Shown one piece after another: positions 7,641 to 16,404 of a DNA stretch of 64,000 bases. The position numbers and the translations under genes were made by a program. The notes under the pieces are model-generated. The model saw only the letters and a list, made by a program, of their open reading frames with translations, made no database searches and was not told the DNA's origin. Source of the stretch: Amycolatopsis sp. NBC_01480. Lineage in GTDB: Bacteria; Actinomycetota; Actinomycetes; Mycobacteriales; Pseudonocardiaceae. Positions within the stretch are counted from its first letter, which is position 1; the number at the start of each line of letters is the position of its first letter. Where the stretch lies: the NCBI RefSeq assembly GCF_036227205.1, contig NZ_CP109442.1:8122001-8186000 (forward strand), in the 5' to 3' direction.

Positions 7641-8723
7641 GTGCTTTTTCCTGGTCTTTTTCGCCGGTTTTCCGGGGTGGCGGCGCGAGTCGTCACCGTG
7701 CTGGCGGTGCTGTCCGGCTGCCTGGCCGTGGTCTCGGCCGGCTCACCGGCCGGTGGGTCCCCGGCCATTCCGGGCGCTGCCTGCGCCCGGGTCCGGTTTC
7801 CGGTGACGCTGGCCGCCGCCACGTCGGCGCAGGTCAGCGGCCTGCTGTGCCGGCCCGCGGGCGACCGGGGCCGGCGGCCGCTGCAGGTCCTGCTGGCCGG
7901 CGCCACCTATGACAGCCAGTACTGGCTGCTGCCTTCCGCGCCCGGCAAGCCTTCCTACGTCGGCTGGATGCTCGCGCACGGGCAGCCGGTGCTGGCGGTC
8001 GACCGCCCGGGCACCGGCGCGAGCGGCCGGCCGGCGGCGGACCTGCTCACCATGACGAGTGAGGCGGACGCGGTGCACCAGGTCGTCGGCCAGTTGCGGT
8101 CGGGCGCGGTTCCCGGTGAGCGGTTCGGCCGGATAGTGCTGGTCGGGCACTCCGTGGGCACCAGCGTCGCGCTGGTCGAAGCGGCGGCCCACCACGACGT
8201 CGACGGTGTCGTGGCCAGCGGTTTCCTGCATTCCTACGGCCCCAAGCTGGGCACGCTGTTCGGCGACATGCACCCGGCCGCGGAGGATCCGCGGTTCGCC
8301 GGCGCGACCGAACCGCCCGGCTACCTGACCACGGTGCCCGGAGTGCGGGCGGGGTATTTCTACGACGCCGCCGATTCGTCACCGCTCGTGATCGGCGTGG
8401 ACGAGGCGACGAAGTCCACGGTCACCACCGGCGAGGAGGGCACTATACCCGCGGCCGCGGACCCAGCGGTTTCGAAAGCGGTTTCGGTGCCGGTTCTGGC
8501 CGCGGTCGGGGAAAACGACCAGCTTTTCTGCGGCGGTCCGCTCGCGTTCCCGTGCACCGATTCCGGCGCCATTATCCGGAATGAACAATCCTTTTATTCA
8601 CCCGCCGCCCAGCTTGAGGGATACGTCTTGCCCGGCGCTGGGCACGTGCTCAATCTGCACGACAACTCGACGCAGTGGTTCACTGCGGCGAACGGGTGGC
8701 TGAACCGGCATTTTCCGGCATAG
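7641..8723 (+). CDS. Secreted alpha/beta hydrolase
   Basis: The frame is open upstream, but the GTG at 7641 gives a proper signal peptide (Arg-rich n-region, hydrophobic VVTVLAVLSGCLAVVSA, then a GSPAGG cleavage zone) and has GGGGGACGA about 9 nt upstream, so it is chosen (360 residues). Mature protein: nucleophile elbow GHSVG near residue 169, Asp in GENDQLF near 290, His in GAGHVLNLH near 332, and several Cys that could form disulfides. It acts outside the membrane on an unknown ester, amide or thioester. First gene of the rightward operon divergent from the thiopeptide precursor; a role in export-linked processing, self-protection or an unrelated pathway cannot be told apart. Confidence 0.78.
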   Translation: MLFPGLFRRFSGVAARVVTVLAVLSGCLAVVSAGSPAGGSPAIPGAACARVRFPVTLAAATSAQVSGLLCRPAGDRGRRPLQVLLAGATYDSQYWLLPSAPGKPSYVGWMLAHGQPVLAVDRPGTGASGRPAADLLTMTSEADAVHQVVGQLRSGAVPGERFGRIVLVGHSVGTSVALVEAAAHHDVDGVVASGFLHSYGPKLGTLFGDMHPAAEDPRFAGATEPPGYLTTVPGVRAGYFYDAADSSPLVIGVDEATKSTVTTGEEGTIPAAADPAVSKAVSVPVLAAVGENDQLFCGGPLAFPCTDSGAIIRNEQSFYSPAAQLEGYVLPGAGHVLNLHDNSTQWFTAANGWLNRHFPA

Positions 8724-8766
8724 CCGACGGACAACAGCCCAAATCGCCCTCGTAGGGAGTGATCGC

Positions 8767-9330
8767 ATGCGATTCCGAGACTGCGCCGTGCCCGAAGGGA
8801 CCGGGCTCGCGACTTTCCGGGACGGGTCCCCTTACCTCAACGCCTCGGCGGTCGAGGTCGACCTGCCCGCGGGCGTGGCAGTGACCGCGCCGGATCTGAC
8901 CCGGGCCGCGCTGGCCCGGCCCAACCTGGTGCCGGAGCGGCTCCAGCCGGTCGCCGACGCGCTGACCCGCGTGCAGGGGGTGCTGTTCAAGCCGTTCGGC
9001 CTGGAGCCGAACACCAGCCACCGCAAGCGCGCCATGCCCGAGCTGGCCACCGGAAACCGCTTCGGCCCGTGGCAGGTCTACAGCGTCGAGGACGGCGAAG
9101 TCGTGATGGGCGACACCGACCCGCTGTGGGACTACCGGGTTTCGTTCCTGGTGACCGGCTCCATCGCGCGCCTCGGCGTTGTGCTGCGCGCGCGCAACAA
9201 GCCGGGCGAGATCTACTACCGGATGATGCGCCGGATGCAGCAGCGGATGCTGCGTGACGCCCTGGAGCGCGGCCTGCAGACCGTGGCGGCCGAAGCGCCG
9301 GAGACACCGATCGCCGACGAGGCGCGGTGA
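8767..9330 (+). CDS. DUF2867-like protein
   Basis: A 187-residue protein with no signal peptide or membrane segment. The central part (FGPWQVYSVEDGEVVMGDTD, then LDYR-like WDYRVSFLV) fits DUF2867, a SRPBCC-like fold found alone or fused to short-chain reductases in actinomycetes. It ends with a Met/Arg-rich helix (YYRMMRRMQQRMLRD). It follows the secreted hydrolase by 43 nt and overlaps the methyltransferase by GTGA (9327-9330). Biochemical role unknown; such folds often bind hydrophobic small molecules. Confidence 0.6.
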   Translation: MRFRDCAVPEGTGLATFRDGSPYLNASAVEVDLPAGVAVTAPDLTRAALARPNLVPERLQPVADALTRVQGVLFKPFGLEPNTSHRKRAMPELATGNRFGPWQVYSVEDGEVVMGDTDPLWDYRVSFLVTGSIARLGVVLRARNKPGEIYYRMMRRMQQRMLRDALERGLQTVAAEAPETPIADEAR

Positions 9331-10199
9331 CGGCCGGGGTCGGCGCCACCGCCGAGTGGATCGCTCACGCGCGGGCCGCCGAAACGGTCCGCGCGGGCGG
9401 GCTGTTCATCGACCGGCTCGCGGTCGCCTTCACCGAGCGCAGCAACGCGTCGCTGCTCGAACAGTTCCGCTCCGCGCCGACCCCGCGGTTCGACGTGCTC
9501 GCGGTGCGCACGAGGTTCTTCGACGACTACCTGGCCACCGCGACCGGGCCGGACGGGTCGCGGCAGGTGGTCCTGCTGGCCGCGGGGCTGGACAGCCGGG
9601 CGTTCCGCCTGGACTGGCAGCCCGGCACGCAGGTGTTCGAGCTGGACCTGCCGGAATTGCTGGCAGCCAAGGAAAAGCTCCTGCGGGACGAGGGCTTCGG
9701 CGAGCCATCTTGCGTGCGCCGGGTGGTCCCAGTGGACCTGCGGGACGGCTGGGCTGCCGCGTTGCGCGAAGCCGGTTTCGATCCCGGCACGCCGACCGTC
9801 TGGCTCGTCGAGGGCTTGCTGTACTACCTGACCGAGGCCGAGGCCGACGCGGTGGTGCGGGAGCTGAGCGGGCTGTCCGCGCCGGGCAGCCGGCTCGGGC
9901 TCGAGCAGGTGAACACCGACACCTACCGGGCGCCGTGGATGCGGGACTGGCTGGCCACGATGCGCGCCGAGGGGCGGCCGTGGCAGTCCGGCGTCGCCGA
10001 GCCGGAGCAGTGGCTGGCCGGGTACGGCTGGCGGGCCACCGTCGTGGAACCGTCCGATGTGGACAGCTCGGTCGGCAGGCGCGTGCCCCGCACCCCGGCC
10101 CGGAGCGTGCCCGGAGTGGCCCGCACCTGGCTGGTCACCGCCGAACTCGGCGCGGCGCCGGCCGGTCCGGTGCCCGAAGAACCCGGTGCACAGCAGTGA
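9327..10199 (+). CDS. SAM-dependent methyltransferase, leucine carboxyl methyltransferase (TIGR00027) family
   Basis: A 290-residue class I methyltransferase. The N-terminal half contains the LCM-family pattern TRFFDDYL then QVVLLAAGLDSRAFRL (SAM-binding loop), VFELDLPELLAAKE and, further on, VWLVEGLLYYLTEAEAD. This family is abundant in actinomycetes and often methylates carboxyl or hydroxyl groups of small molecules. The GTG start overlaps the DUF2867 stop; 16 nt separate it from the acyl-CoA dehydrogenase. A thiopeptide O-methylation role is possible but not shown. Confidence 0.85.
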   Translation: MTAGVGATAEWIAHARAAETVRAGGLFIDRLAVAFTERSNASLLEQFRSAPTPRFDVLAVRTRFFDDYLATATGPDGSRQVVLLAAGLDSRAFRLDWQPGTQVFELDLPELLAAKEKLLRDEGFGEPSCVRRVVPVDLRDGWAAALREAGFDPGTPTVWLVEGLLYYLTEAEADAVVRELSGLSAPGSRLGLEQVNTDTYRAPWMRDWLATMRAEGRPWQSGVAEPEQWLAGYGWRATVVEPSDVDSSVGRRVPRTPARSVPGVARTWLVTAELGAAPAGPVPEEPGAQQ

Positions 10200-10215
10200 A
10201 AGCGAGGCAGCGCGG

Positions 10216-11454
10216 ATGAAGATCAACACCGGGGTGCGGAGCGGCCGGTTCGCGGCGCTCGCCGAGGAGCTGGCGGACCGGTTCCGCGAGCGGGCGGCGG
10301 GCTTCGACGAGAGCGGCGAGTTCCCGCACCGCAACATCGACGAGCTGCGGGAGAGCGGCTACCTCGGGCTGACGGTGCCCGAAGAGCTGGGCGGCCTCGG
10401 TGGCGACCTGACGGACATGGTCGTCGCGCAGGACCGGCTCGCGGCCGGCTGCGGCTCCACCGCGCTCGTGGTCAACATGCACCTGTCGATGACCGGGCAG
10501 CTCGCCCGGGTCTGGCGCGGCACCGGCAGCGAGCCGGCGGCCGAGATGCTGCGCGGCGCCGCCCGCGGAACCGTTTTCCTCGCCGGGGCGACCGCGGAGC
10601 CGGGCCACGCGCTGGTGCGCTCCACCGGCGCCAAGGCGGTGCGCGTCGACGGCGGTTACCTGGTGACCGGCACCAAGACCTTCGGCACGGGCACTGCGGT
10701 CGCCACCCACCTCACCTCCATGGCGGTGTGCGAGGACGATCCGGCCGGGCCGACGGTGCTCGTCTTCCGGGTCCCCGCCGATGCACCCGGCCTGAAGGTC
10801 CAGACGGGCACCTGGCGCAGCTCCGGGATGCGCGCGACGTGCAGCGACAACGTCGAGCTGCACGACGTGGAGGTGCCCGATTCCGCGGTCACGCTGAGCT
10901 TCCCGGAAGGCCACCTGGACGGCACCCTGCTGCAGACGCTGTGGGGCTGGGCGATGCCGTCGTTCGGCGCGGTCTACCTCGGCATCGCGGTCGGCGCGCT
11001 CGAGCAGTGCGTCCGCGACCTGCGCAAACGCGGCTGGGAAAACCGCGCGTTCGCCCAGACCACGGTCGCGGAGTGTGAGCTGCTCGTCGAGAGCGCCCGC
11101 GCGCTGATCTCGCGCACCGCCGAAGAGGTCATGGGCAACAGCCTGTGGACGGACCTGGGCGTCCAGGAGGGCATGTCCCGCGTGCTGATGGCCAAGCTGG
11201 CCGGCACGAACAACGCCGTGGCCGTCGTCGACCGGGTGGTGCAGCTGGCCGGTTCCCCGGCGCTGAAGCCCGGTTCGGTCTACGAGCGCGCGCTGCGCGA
11301 CGTCCGAGCGGGCACCGTGCACCCGTACAGCAATGCCGACGCCTGCGAGCTGATCGCCTCGACCGCGCTCGGCCTGCCGGTCGCGCCGGTCACCCCGCCG
11401 CGGTCGGCCGAGCTGGCCACCCGCGCGGACACCGTGGCCGGCGCGGCGCGCTGA
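10216..11454 (+). CDS. Acyl-CoA dehydrogenase family flavoprotein
   Basis: A 412-residue protein with the ACAD N-terminal helical domain (DELRESGYLGLTVPEELGGLGGD), mid-domain (FLAGATAEPGHALVRSTGAKAV, ..GYLVTGTKTFGTG) and C-terminal FAD-binding helices. FAD would be bound at the domain interface. Members in secondary-metabolite loci desaturate, hydroxylate or N-oxidise carrier- or CoA-bound substrates. The usual C-terminal motif with catalytic Glu is not obvious, so a monooxygenase-like role (as in class D flavoproteins) is possible. Sits mid-operon, spaced 16 and 41 nt from its neighbours. Confidence 0.8.
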   Translation: MKINTGVRSGRFAALAEELADRFRERAAGFDESGEFPHRNIDELRESGYLGLTVPEELGGLGGDLTDMVVAQDRLAAGCGSTALVVNMHLSMTGQLARVWRGTGSEPAAEMLRGAARGTVFLAGATAEPGHALVRSTGAKAVRVDGGYLVTGTKTFGTGTAVATHLTSMAVCEDDPAGPTVLVFRVPADAPGLKVQTGTWRSSGMRATCSDNVELHDVEVPDSAVTLSFPEGHLDGTLLQTLWGWAMPSFGAVYLGIAVGALEQCVRDLRKRGWENRAFAQTTVAECELLVESARALISRTAEEVMGNSLWTDLGVQEGMSRVLMAKLAGTNNAVAVVDRVVQLAGSPALKPGSVYERALRDVRAGTVHPYSNADACELIASTALGLPVAPVTPPRSAELATRADTVAGAAR

Positions 11455-11495
11455 GCCCGGCGAACACCGGTTCCGAACCAGGAAGCAGGGAGACC

Positions 11496-11924
11496 ATGGA
11501 CCGAGCGACCGCCGAGCGTCTGGTCGGCGACTTCGTCAGTGCCTACAACACCGGGAATCCGGAGCTGCTGGACCGCTGCCTCGCCGCGGACTACCGCCAC
11601 CCCAATCCCGCGGTGCCGGACCGGGCCGCGTTCAAGGCGGTGGTCGGCCGGTGGTGCTCCGTGGTGGCAGACCTCGAGCTCGCGGTGCAGGACCTGATCG
11701 TCGAGGGCGACAAGATCGTCGCGCGGATGACCTTCAGCGGCCGGCAGGTGGGGGAGATGCTCGGCATCGCGCCCACCGGCCGTGTCTTCTCGGTCGGCCT
11801 GATTGACATCTTCCTGGTGGAAGACGGCCTGCTCGCGCAGCACTGGGACGAGATGGACCTGCTCGGGCTGCACCGCCAGCTGGGGGCGCTGCCCGAGCCC
11901 GTCGCGGCGCCGGCCGGGAGCTGA
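11496..11924 (+). CDS. SnoaL-like / NTF2-fold protein
   Basis: A 142-residue protein with the SnoaL-like ester cyclase/NTF2 pattern: N-terminal helix with FVSAYNTGNPELLDRCLAADY, then a cone-shaped beta sheet ending in LIDIFLVEDGLLAQHWDEMD. Members serve as cyclases, isomerases, hydrolases or binding proteins in secondary metabolism. Preceded by CAGGAAGCAGGGAGA as ribosome site. Five nt from the aminotransferase. No substrate can be named. Confidence 0.75.
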   Translation: MDRATAERLVGDFVSAYNTGNPELLDRCLAADYRHPNPAVPDRAAFKAVVGRWCSVVADLELAVQDLIVEGDKIVARMTFSGRQVGEMLGIAPTGRVFSVGLIDIFLVEDGLLAQHWDEMDLLGLHRQLGALPEPVAAPAGS

Positions 11925-11928
11925 CGCC

Positions 11929-12954
11929 GTGACACCGTCGGCCCGTCTCGACCGCAACGAACTCCCGTTCCCGCCCGACGCGGTGTTGCTCGGGCCGTGG
12001 GAAGAACTCCTCCGGCAGGTGAACCGCTATCCCTCCGGCGCTTGGCAGGCCCGGCTCACGGAGCTGGTCGCTGAGTGCAACGGCTGCCGGCCCGTCGACG
12101 TCGTCCTCGGCGCGGGCAGCTCCCGCGTGCTGGATCTGATCTGGCGCGCGGCGGTGGCGCAGGGCGCGAAGGTCGCGTACGCCGCGCCGGGATTCGAGAT
12201 GTACCCGATCTACACCCGGCAGCAGCGCGGGGTGGCGGTCGAGGTTCCGCTGACCGCCGAGCTGGGCACGGACTTCACCCGCCTGGCCGAGATCGCCGTC
12301 GCCGAACGGCCGGCCCTGATCGCGGTGATCAACCCGCACAGCCCCAGCGGGCGCCGGGCCGGGCCGGGGGAACTCGCGGAGTTCGTCGCCCGGGTGCCGG
12401 AAGAGGTCGTGGTCGTGATCGACGAGGCGTACCGGGAGTTCGACGAGAACGCCGACCCCCGGTCCTCGGCGGAGCTGGCGACGTCGCGGCCGAACGTCGT
12501 GGTCACCCGGACGTTTTCCAAGGCCTACGGCCTCGCCGGGCTGCGGATCGGCTATGCGATCGCGGGACCGCGGCTGGTCGCCGAGCTCAACGCCTGCTCG
12601 ATGCCGTTCACGGTGTCCGACCTGGCCTGCGCGGCGGCGATCGAGACGCTGCGCGACACCGGGCAGCACGAGGCGCGGATGACCGCGCTGCGGGCCGAAC
12701 GGGCCTGGCTGACCGCCGGGCTGCGGGCCTGCGGCCTGGCCGTGGTGGACAGCGCCGCGAACTTCGTGCTGGTACCCGGTGAGCCCGGCTTCGCTGAGCA
12801 CCTGCGCGAAGGCGGTCTCACGGTGAGCACTTCCGCTGTCGGCACCCGGATCACCGTCGGCACCCGCGACGACAGCGTCGCGGTGCTCGAGGCCGCCCGG
12901 GAATACCGCCGTCCGAACGAGCCGGCCGTCGCCGCGGACCTGTTCACGGGCTGA
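11929..12954 (+). CDS. PLP-dependent aminotransferase, HisC-like
   Basis: A 341-residue fold-type I aminotransferase. GTG start (VTPSARLDRNELPFPP) with the LDxNE-type start of histidinol-phosphate aminotransferases, PLP-phosphate loop LGAGSSRVLD, INPHSPSGR (N-P-x-x-P/S-T-G equivalent, here with Ser in place of Asn-Pro), VVVIDEAYREF and the PLP lysine in FSKAYGLAGLRIGY near residue 198. Last gene of the operon. A second HisC would normally be in the his operon, so this copy probably transaminates a specialised substrate such as an amino alcohol or aromatic keto acid (inference). Confidence 0.82.
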   Translation: MTPSARLDRNELPFPPDAVLLGPWEELLRQVNRYPSGAWQARLTELVAECNGCRPVDVVLGAGSSRVLDLIWRAAVAQGAKVAYAAPGFEMYPIYTRQQRGVAVEVPLTAELGTDFTRLAEIAVAERPALIAVINPHSPSGRRAGPGELAEFVARVPEEVVVVIDEAYREFDENADPRSSAELATSRPNVVVTRTFSKAYGLAGLRIGYAIAGPRLVAELNACSMPFTVSDLACAAAIETLRDTGQHEARMTALRAERAWLTAGLRACGLAVVDSAANFVLVPGEPGFAEHLREGGLTVSTSAVGTRITVGTRDDSVAVLEAAREYRRPNEPAVAADLFTG

Positions 12955-12990
12955 TTCCCTGGGCCGCCAACCGAAACCGCGCCCGGATGC

Positions 12991-14616
12991 CTAGGCCAGG
13001 CGGGCCTCCTGATCATGGCGGGCGCCGCCCGGGATGGCGGCCAGCAGGTCGCGTGTGTAGTCCTCTTGGGGATTGCCCAGCACCTCGTCGGCGGGGCCGA
13101 GTTCGAGCAGGCGGCCGGCGCGCAGGACGCCGACGTGGTCGGCCATCTCGCGGACCACGGCGAGGTCGTGCGTGATGAACAGGTAGGTCAGGCCCAGCTC
13201 GTCCTGCAGGTCCACCAGCAGCCGGAGGATCTGCGCCTGCACCGACACGTCCAGCGCGGACACCGGCTCGTCCAGCACCACCAGGTCCGGGTTGAGCGCC
13301 AGAGCCCGGGCGATCGCCGCGCGCTGGCGCTGGCCGCCGGAGAGTTCGGCGGGACGGCGGCGCAGGGCGGACGCGGGCAGCGCGACCTGGTCCAGCAGTT
13401 GCGCGACCCGGGCCCGCCGTTCGGTGCGGGAGCCGATGCCGAAGGCACGCAACGGTTCCCCGACGACCTCCTCGATGTCGAAGCGCGGGTTCAGCGACGC
13501 GTACGGGTTCTGGTAGACGAGCTGGAACCGCCGCCGCAGCCGCCTCAGGTCAGCGGCGGGGAGCCGGGTGACGTCCTGGCCGTCGAAGGTGACGGTGCCC
13601 GCGCTCGGCGTCTCCAGCCCGACCGCCATCCGCGCGGTGGTGGTCTTGCCGGAGCCCGATTCGCCGACCGGCGCGAGCGTGCGGCCGCGCGTGAGCTTGA
13701 ACGAGACCCCGTCGACCGCGCGCGCCGAACGCGGCGCGGAACCGTTGCGGGGCAAGGCGAACGTCTTCACCAGGCTGTCGACGGACAGCAGCACGTCCGG
13801 GCCCTCGTCACGGCGCGGGCGCAGGGGTTCGCGCGTGAGGCTGGGCGCCGCGGCCAGCAGCTTTCGGGTGTACGGCTCGGCGGGCGCGGCCAGGATCTCC
13901 GGCGCCGGGCCCTGCTCGACGATGCCGCCCTGCGACATCACCGCGATCCGCGCGGCCCGGTCGGCCGCCACACCGAGGTCGTGGGTGATCAGCAGCACGG
14001 CGGTGCCGGACTCGGCGGCGAGCGCCTCGAGGTGGTCGAGGATCTCGCGCTGCACGGTCACGTCCAGCGCGCTGGTGGGCTCGTCCGCGATGATCAGCTT
14101 CGGCTCGCCGGCCAGCGCGATCGCGATCAGCACCCGCTGCCGCAGCCCGCCGGACAGCTCGTGCGGGTACTGCCTGGCCCGCACCTCGGCCCGGTCGATC
14201 CCGGCGCGGCGGAGCAGCTCGACGGCCCGGGCGGCGGCGGCCCGGCGCGGCGCGAGGCGGTGGATCAGCAGCACCTCGGCCACCTGGTCGCCGATCCGGC
14301 GGACCGGGTCGAGCGAGACCGTCGGGTCCTGCGGCACCAGCGCGACCTCCGTGCCCCGCACCGCCTGCCAGTCCTTTTCGGACAGCCGCGTCAGCTCGCG
14401 CCCGGCGAAGGCGATCCGGCCGGCGGTCACCCGGCCGCCGCGGGGGAGCAGGCCGATCACGGCGTGCGCGGTGGTGCTTTTGCCGGAGCCGGATTCGCCG
14501 ACCACGGCGACGATCTCGCCGGCCTCGACGCTCAGGCTCACCCCGTGCACGGCGGGCACCACGCCGGACCGGGTGTGGTACGCCACGCCCAGGTCCGTGA
14601 TCTCCAGCAGGCTCAT
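12991..14616 (-). CDS. Peptide/nickel-type ABC transporter, fused double ATPase (DppD-DppF)
   Basis: A 541-residue protein with two complete nucleotide-binding domains. First half: Walker A GESGSGKST near residue 38, signature LSGGLRQR, Walker B LIIADEPTSALD. Second half: Walker A GESGSGKTT near residue 320, signature LSGGQRQR, Walker B LVVLDEPVSALD and ITHDLAVV switch. The fusion of DppD and DppF into one chain is common in actinomycetes. ATG 14616 overlaps the stop of the permease (ATGA). Energises uptake of oligopeptides, nickel or related solutes. Converges on the aminotransferase operon, with about 36 bp between the two stops. Confidence 0.92.
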   Translation of the reverse strand: MSLLEITDLGVAYHTRSGVVPAVHGVSLSVEAGEIVAVVGESGSGKSTTAHAVIGLLPRGGRVTAGRIAFAGRELTRLSEKDWQAVRGTEVALVPQDPTVSLDPVRRIGDQVAEVLLIHRLAPRRAAAARAVELLRRAGIDRAEVRARQYPHELSGGLRQRVLIAIALAGEPKLIIADEPTSALDVTVQREILDHLEALAAESGTAVLLITHDLGVAADRAARIAVMSQGGIVEQGPAPEILAAPAEPYTRKLLAAAPSLTREPLRPRRDEGPDVLLSVDSLVKTFALPRNGSAPRSARAVDGVSFKLTRGRTLAPVGESGSGKTTTARMAVGLETPSAGTVTFDGQDVTRLPAADLRRLRRRFQLVYQNPYASLNPRFDIEEVVGEPLRAFGIGSRTERRARVAQLLDQVALPASALRRRPAELSGGQRQRAAIARALALNPDLVVLDEPVSALDVSVQAQILRLLVDLQDELGLTYLFITHDLAVVREMADHVGVLRAGRLLELGPADEVLGNPQEDYTRDLLAAIPGGARHDQEARLA

Positions 14617-15449
14617 CGTCCGCTCCGTTCGCCGTCGAAGGCCCGGGAAAGCCGGTTGGCGGCCAGCACGACCGCGGCGACGGTCAGCCCGGGGAAGGTG
14701 GTCATCCACCACGCGGTGGCCAGGAAGTTGCGCCCGCCCGCCACCAGCGCGCCCCACTCCGGGGTGGGCGGCGTCGCGCCGAAGCCGAGGAAGCTCAGCG
14801 CCGAGACCTCCAGCACCGCGGTGCCGAACGTGATGGTGGCGAGCACCAGCACCGGGCCGAGCGCGTGGGGCAGCACGTGCCGGCCGAGCACGCCGGTCCA
14901 GCGCACCCCGCCGGCGCGGGCGGCCTCCACGAACACGCCCGTGCGCACGCGCAGCACCTCGGCCCGCATCAGCCGGGCGAACGCGGCGAGGTTGGCCACG
15001 CCCACGGCGATCGCGACGTTCGTGGTGCCGAACCCGAGCCCGGTCACCAGTGCCAGCGAAAGCAGGATCGCCGGGACGGCCTGCAGTACGTCGACCACCC
15101 GCATCACCAGAGCGTCGGCCCAGCCGCCGCGGAAGCCGGCCAGCAGGCCCAGCGCGGCGCCCGCGACCAACGCCACCAGCACCGCGAGAACGGTGGCGCG
15201 CAAGGAAAGTGACGCGCCGTGCACCACCCGCGAGAAGACGTCACGGCCGGTCTCGTCGGTGCCGAAGAGATGGGCGGCGGACGGGCCCTGGAGCCGTTCG
15301 GCCGGGACGCCCGAGAACGGGTCGTACGAGGTGAACAGCGCCGGGGCGAAGGCGGCCAGCAGCACCGCGGCGAGGACCAGCACCGAGAGCACCAGTCCCG
15401 GGCGGCGCACCAGCAGCCGGCCGTTCTGGCGGAGGGCGAGGTCAGCCAT
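14613..15449 (-). CDS. ABC transporter permease (DppC-like)
   Basis: A 278-residue inner-membrane permease with about six transmembrane helices. N-terminal DppC pattern: one helix (LVLSVLVLAAVLLAAFAPAL), then the FGTDETGRDVFSRVVHGA motif, and the EAA-type loop EAARAGGVRWTGVLGRHVLPHA that docks on the ATPase. Overlaps both the upstream permease (8 nt, 15442-15449) and the downstream ATPase (4 nt). Confidence 0.92.
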   Translation of the reverse strand: MADLALRQNGRLLVRRPGLVLSVLVLAAVLLAAFAPALFTSYDPFSGVPAERLQGPSAAHLFGTDETGRDVFSRVVHGASLSLRATVLAVLVALVAGAALGLLAGFRGGWADALVMRVVDVLQAVPAILLSLALVTGLGFGTTNVAIAVGVANLAAFARLMRAEVLRVRTGVFVEAARAGGVRWTGVLGRHVLPHALGPVLVLATITFGTAVLEVSALSFLGFGATPPTPEWGALVAGGRNFLATAWWMTTFPGLTVAAVVLAANRLSRAFDGERSGR

Positions 15450-16404
15450 GAGCGGTCACTTTCTCCCGGACGACGGCCACGCGGGGGTCGAGCAGCGGGT
15501 ACAGCAGGTCGACGGCCAGGTTGAGCAGCACGAAGAACAGCGCGGACAGCACGATCACCGCCTGCACCACCGGGATGTCCTGCGCCGTGACGGCCGACGC
15601 GGTGACCCGGCCGAGGCCGTCGCGGGAGAACACCGTCTCGGTCACCACGGACCCGGCCAGCAGGTTGCCCGCGACCACGCCGACCAGGGTCAGGGCGGGC
15701 AGCCCGGCGTTGCGCAGCGCGTGTCCGAAGTGGACGCGACGGCGGCTGGCGCCCTTCGCGCGGGTGATCTCGATGTAGGGCTCGGCCAGCTGCGTGCGGA
15801 GGCTCTTCGCGAGCACCTGGGCGATGATCGCGCCGGTCGGCAGGGCGAGCGTGATCGCGGGCAGCACCAGCGACGCGAACCCGGTGGCGCCCAGCGCGGG
15901 GAACAGCCGCAGCCGGAAGGAGAACAGCTGGATCAGCAGCAGCCCCACCCAGAACGTCGGCAGCGAGGTGCCCAGCGGCGGCAGCGACAGCAGGAACTGG
16001 CTGACCGCGCGGACCCGGGTGTACGTCCCGAGAATCGCGATCCCGCCGCCGAACACCACGGCGAGCACCAGTGCCACGCCGGTGACGGCGAGCGTCGGCG
16101 GCAGGGCGGTGAGCACCATGTGCGTGGCGTCGTCGCCGGTCGAGACGGACGTGCCGAAGTCGCCGTGCAGCGCGTCGGCCAGCCGTTTCCCGTACTGCAC
16201 CAGGACCGGCTCGTCGAGGCCGTACTGCGCGCGGGCCTCCGCGATCTGCTGTGGCGACGCGGTGACGCCGCCGTCCGCGCCGCCGAGCTTGGTGAGCACG
16301 GCGTCGCCGGGTAACAGGTAGAGGATCACGAACGACAGCGTGAACGCCGCCCACAGCACGAGCACCGCCTGCAGGAGCCGGCGGACCACCGGGTGCACCC
16401 TCAT
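15442..16404 (-). CDS. ABC transporter permease (DppB-like)
   Basis: A 320-residue permease with an N-terminal helix followed by the long extracytoplasmic loop and a five-helix core; DppB hallmarks are LPGDAV near residue 30, YGLDEPVLVQYGKRLAD and the EAA loop EITRAKGASRRRVHFGHALRNA. ATG 16404 overlaps the stop of the binding-protein gene (ATGA). Forms the membrane channel with the next permease. Confidence 0.92.
   Translation of the reverse strand: MRVHPVVRRLLQAVLVLWAAFTLSFVILYLLPGDAVLTKLGGADGGVTASPQQIAEARAQYGLDEPVLVQYGKRLADALHGDFGTSVSTGDDATHMVLTALPPTLAVTGVALVLAVVFGGGIAILGTYTRVRAVSQFLLSLPPLGTSLPTFWVGLLLIQLFSFRLRLFPALGATGFASLVLPAITLALPTGAIIAQVLAKSLRTQLAEPYIEITRAKGASRRRVHFGHALRNAGLPALTLVGVVAGNLLAGSVVTETVFSRDGLGRVTASAVTAQDIPVVQAVIVLSALFFVLLNLAVDLLYPLLDPRVAVVREKVTAHG

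Noticed and set aside
13015..16314. 1099-codon plus-strand open frame
   Set aside because: It is antisense to the ABC transporter genes; its Gly/Arg/Gln-rich translation has no domain and arises from GC-rich codon structure.
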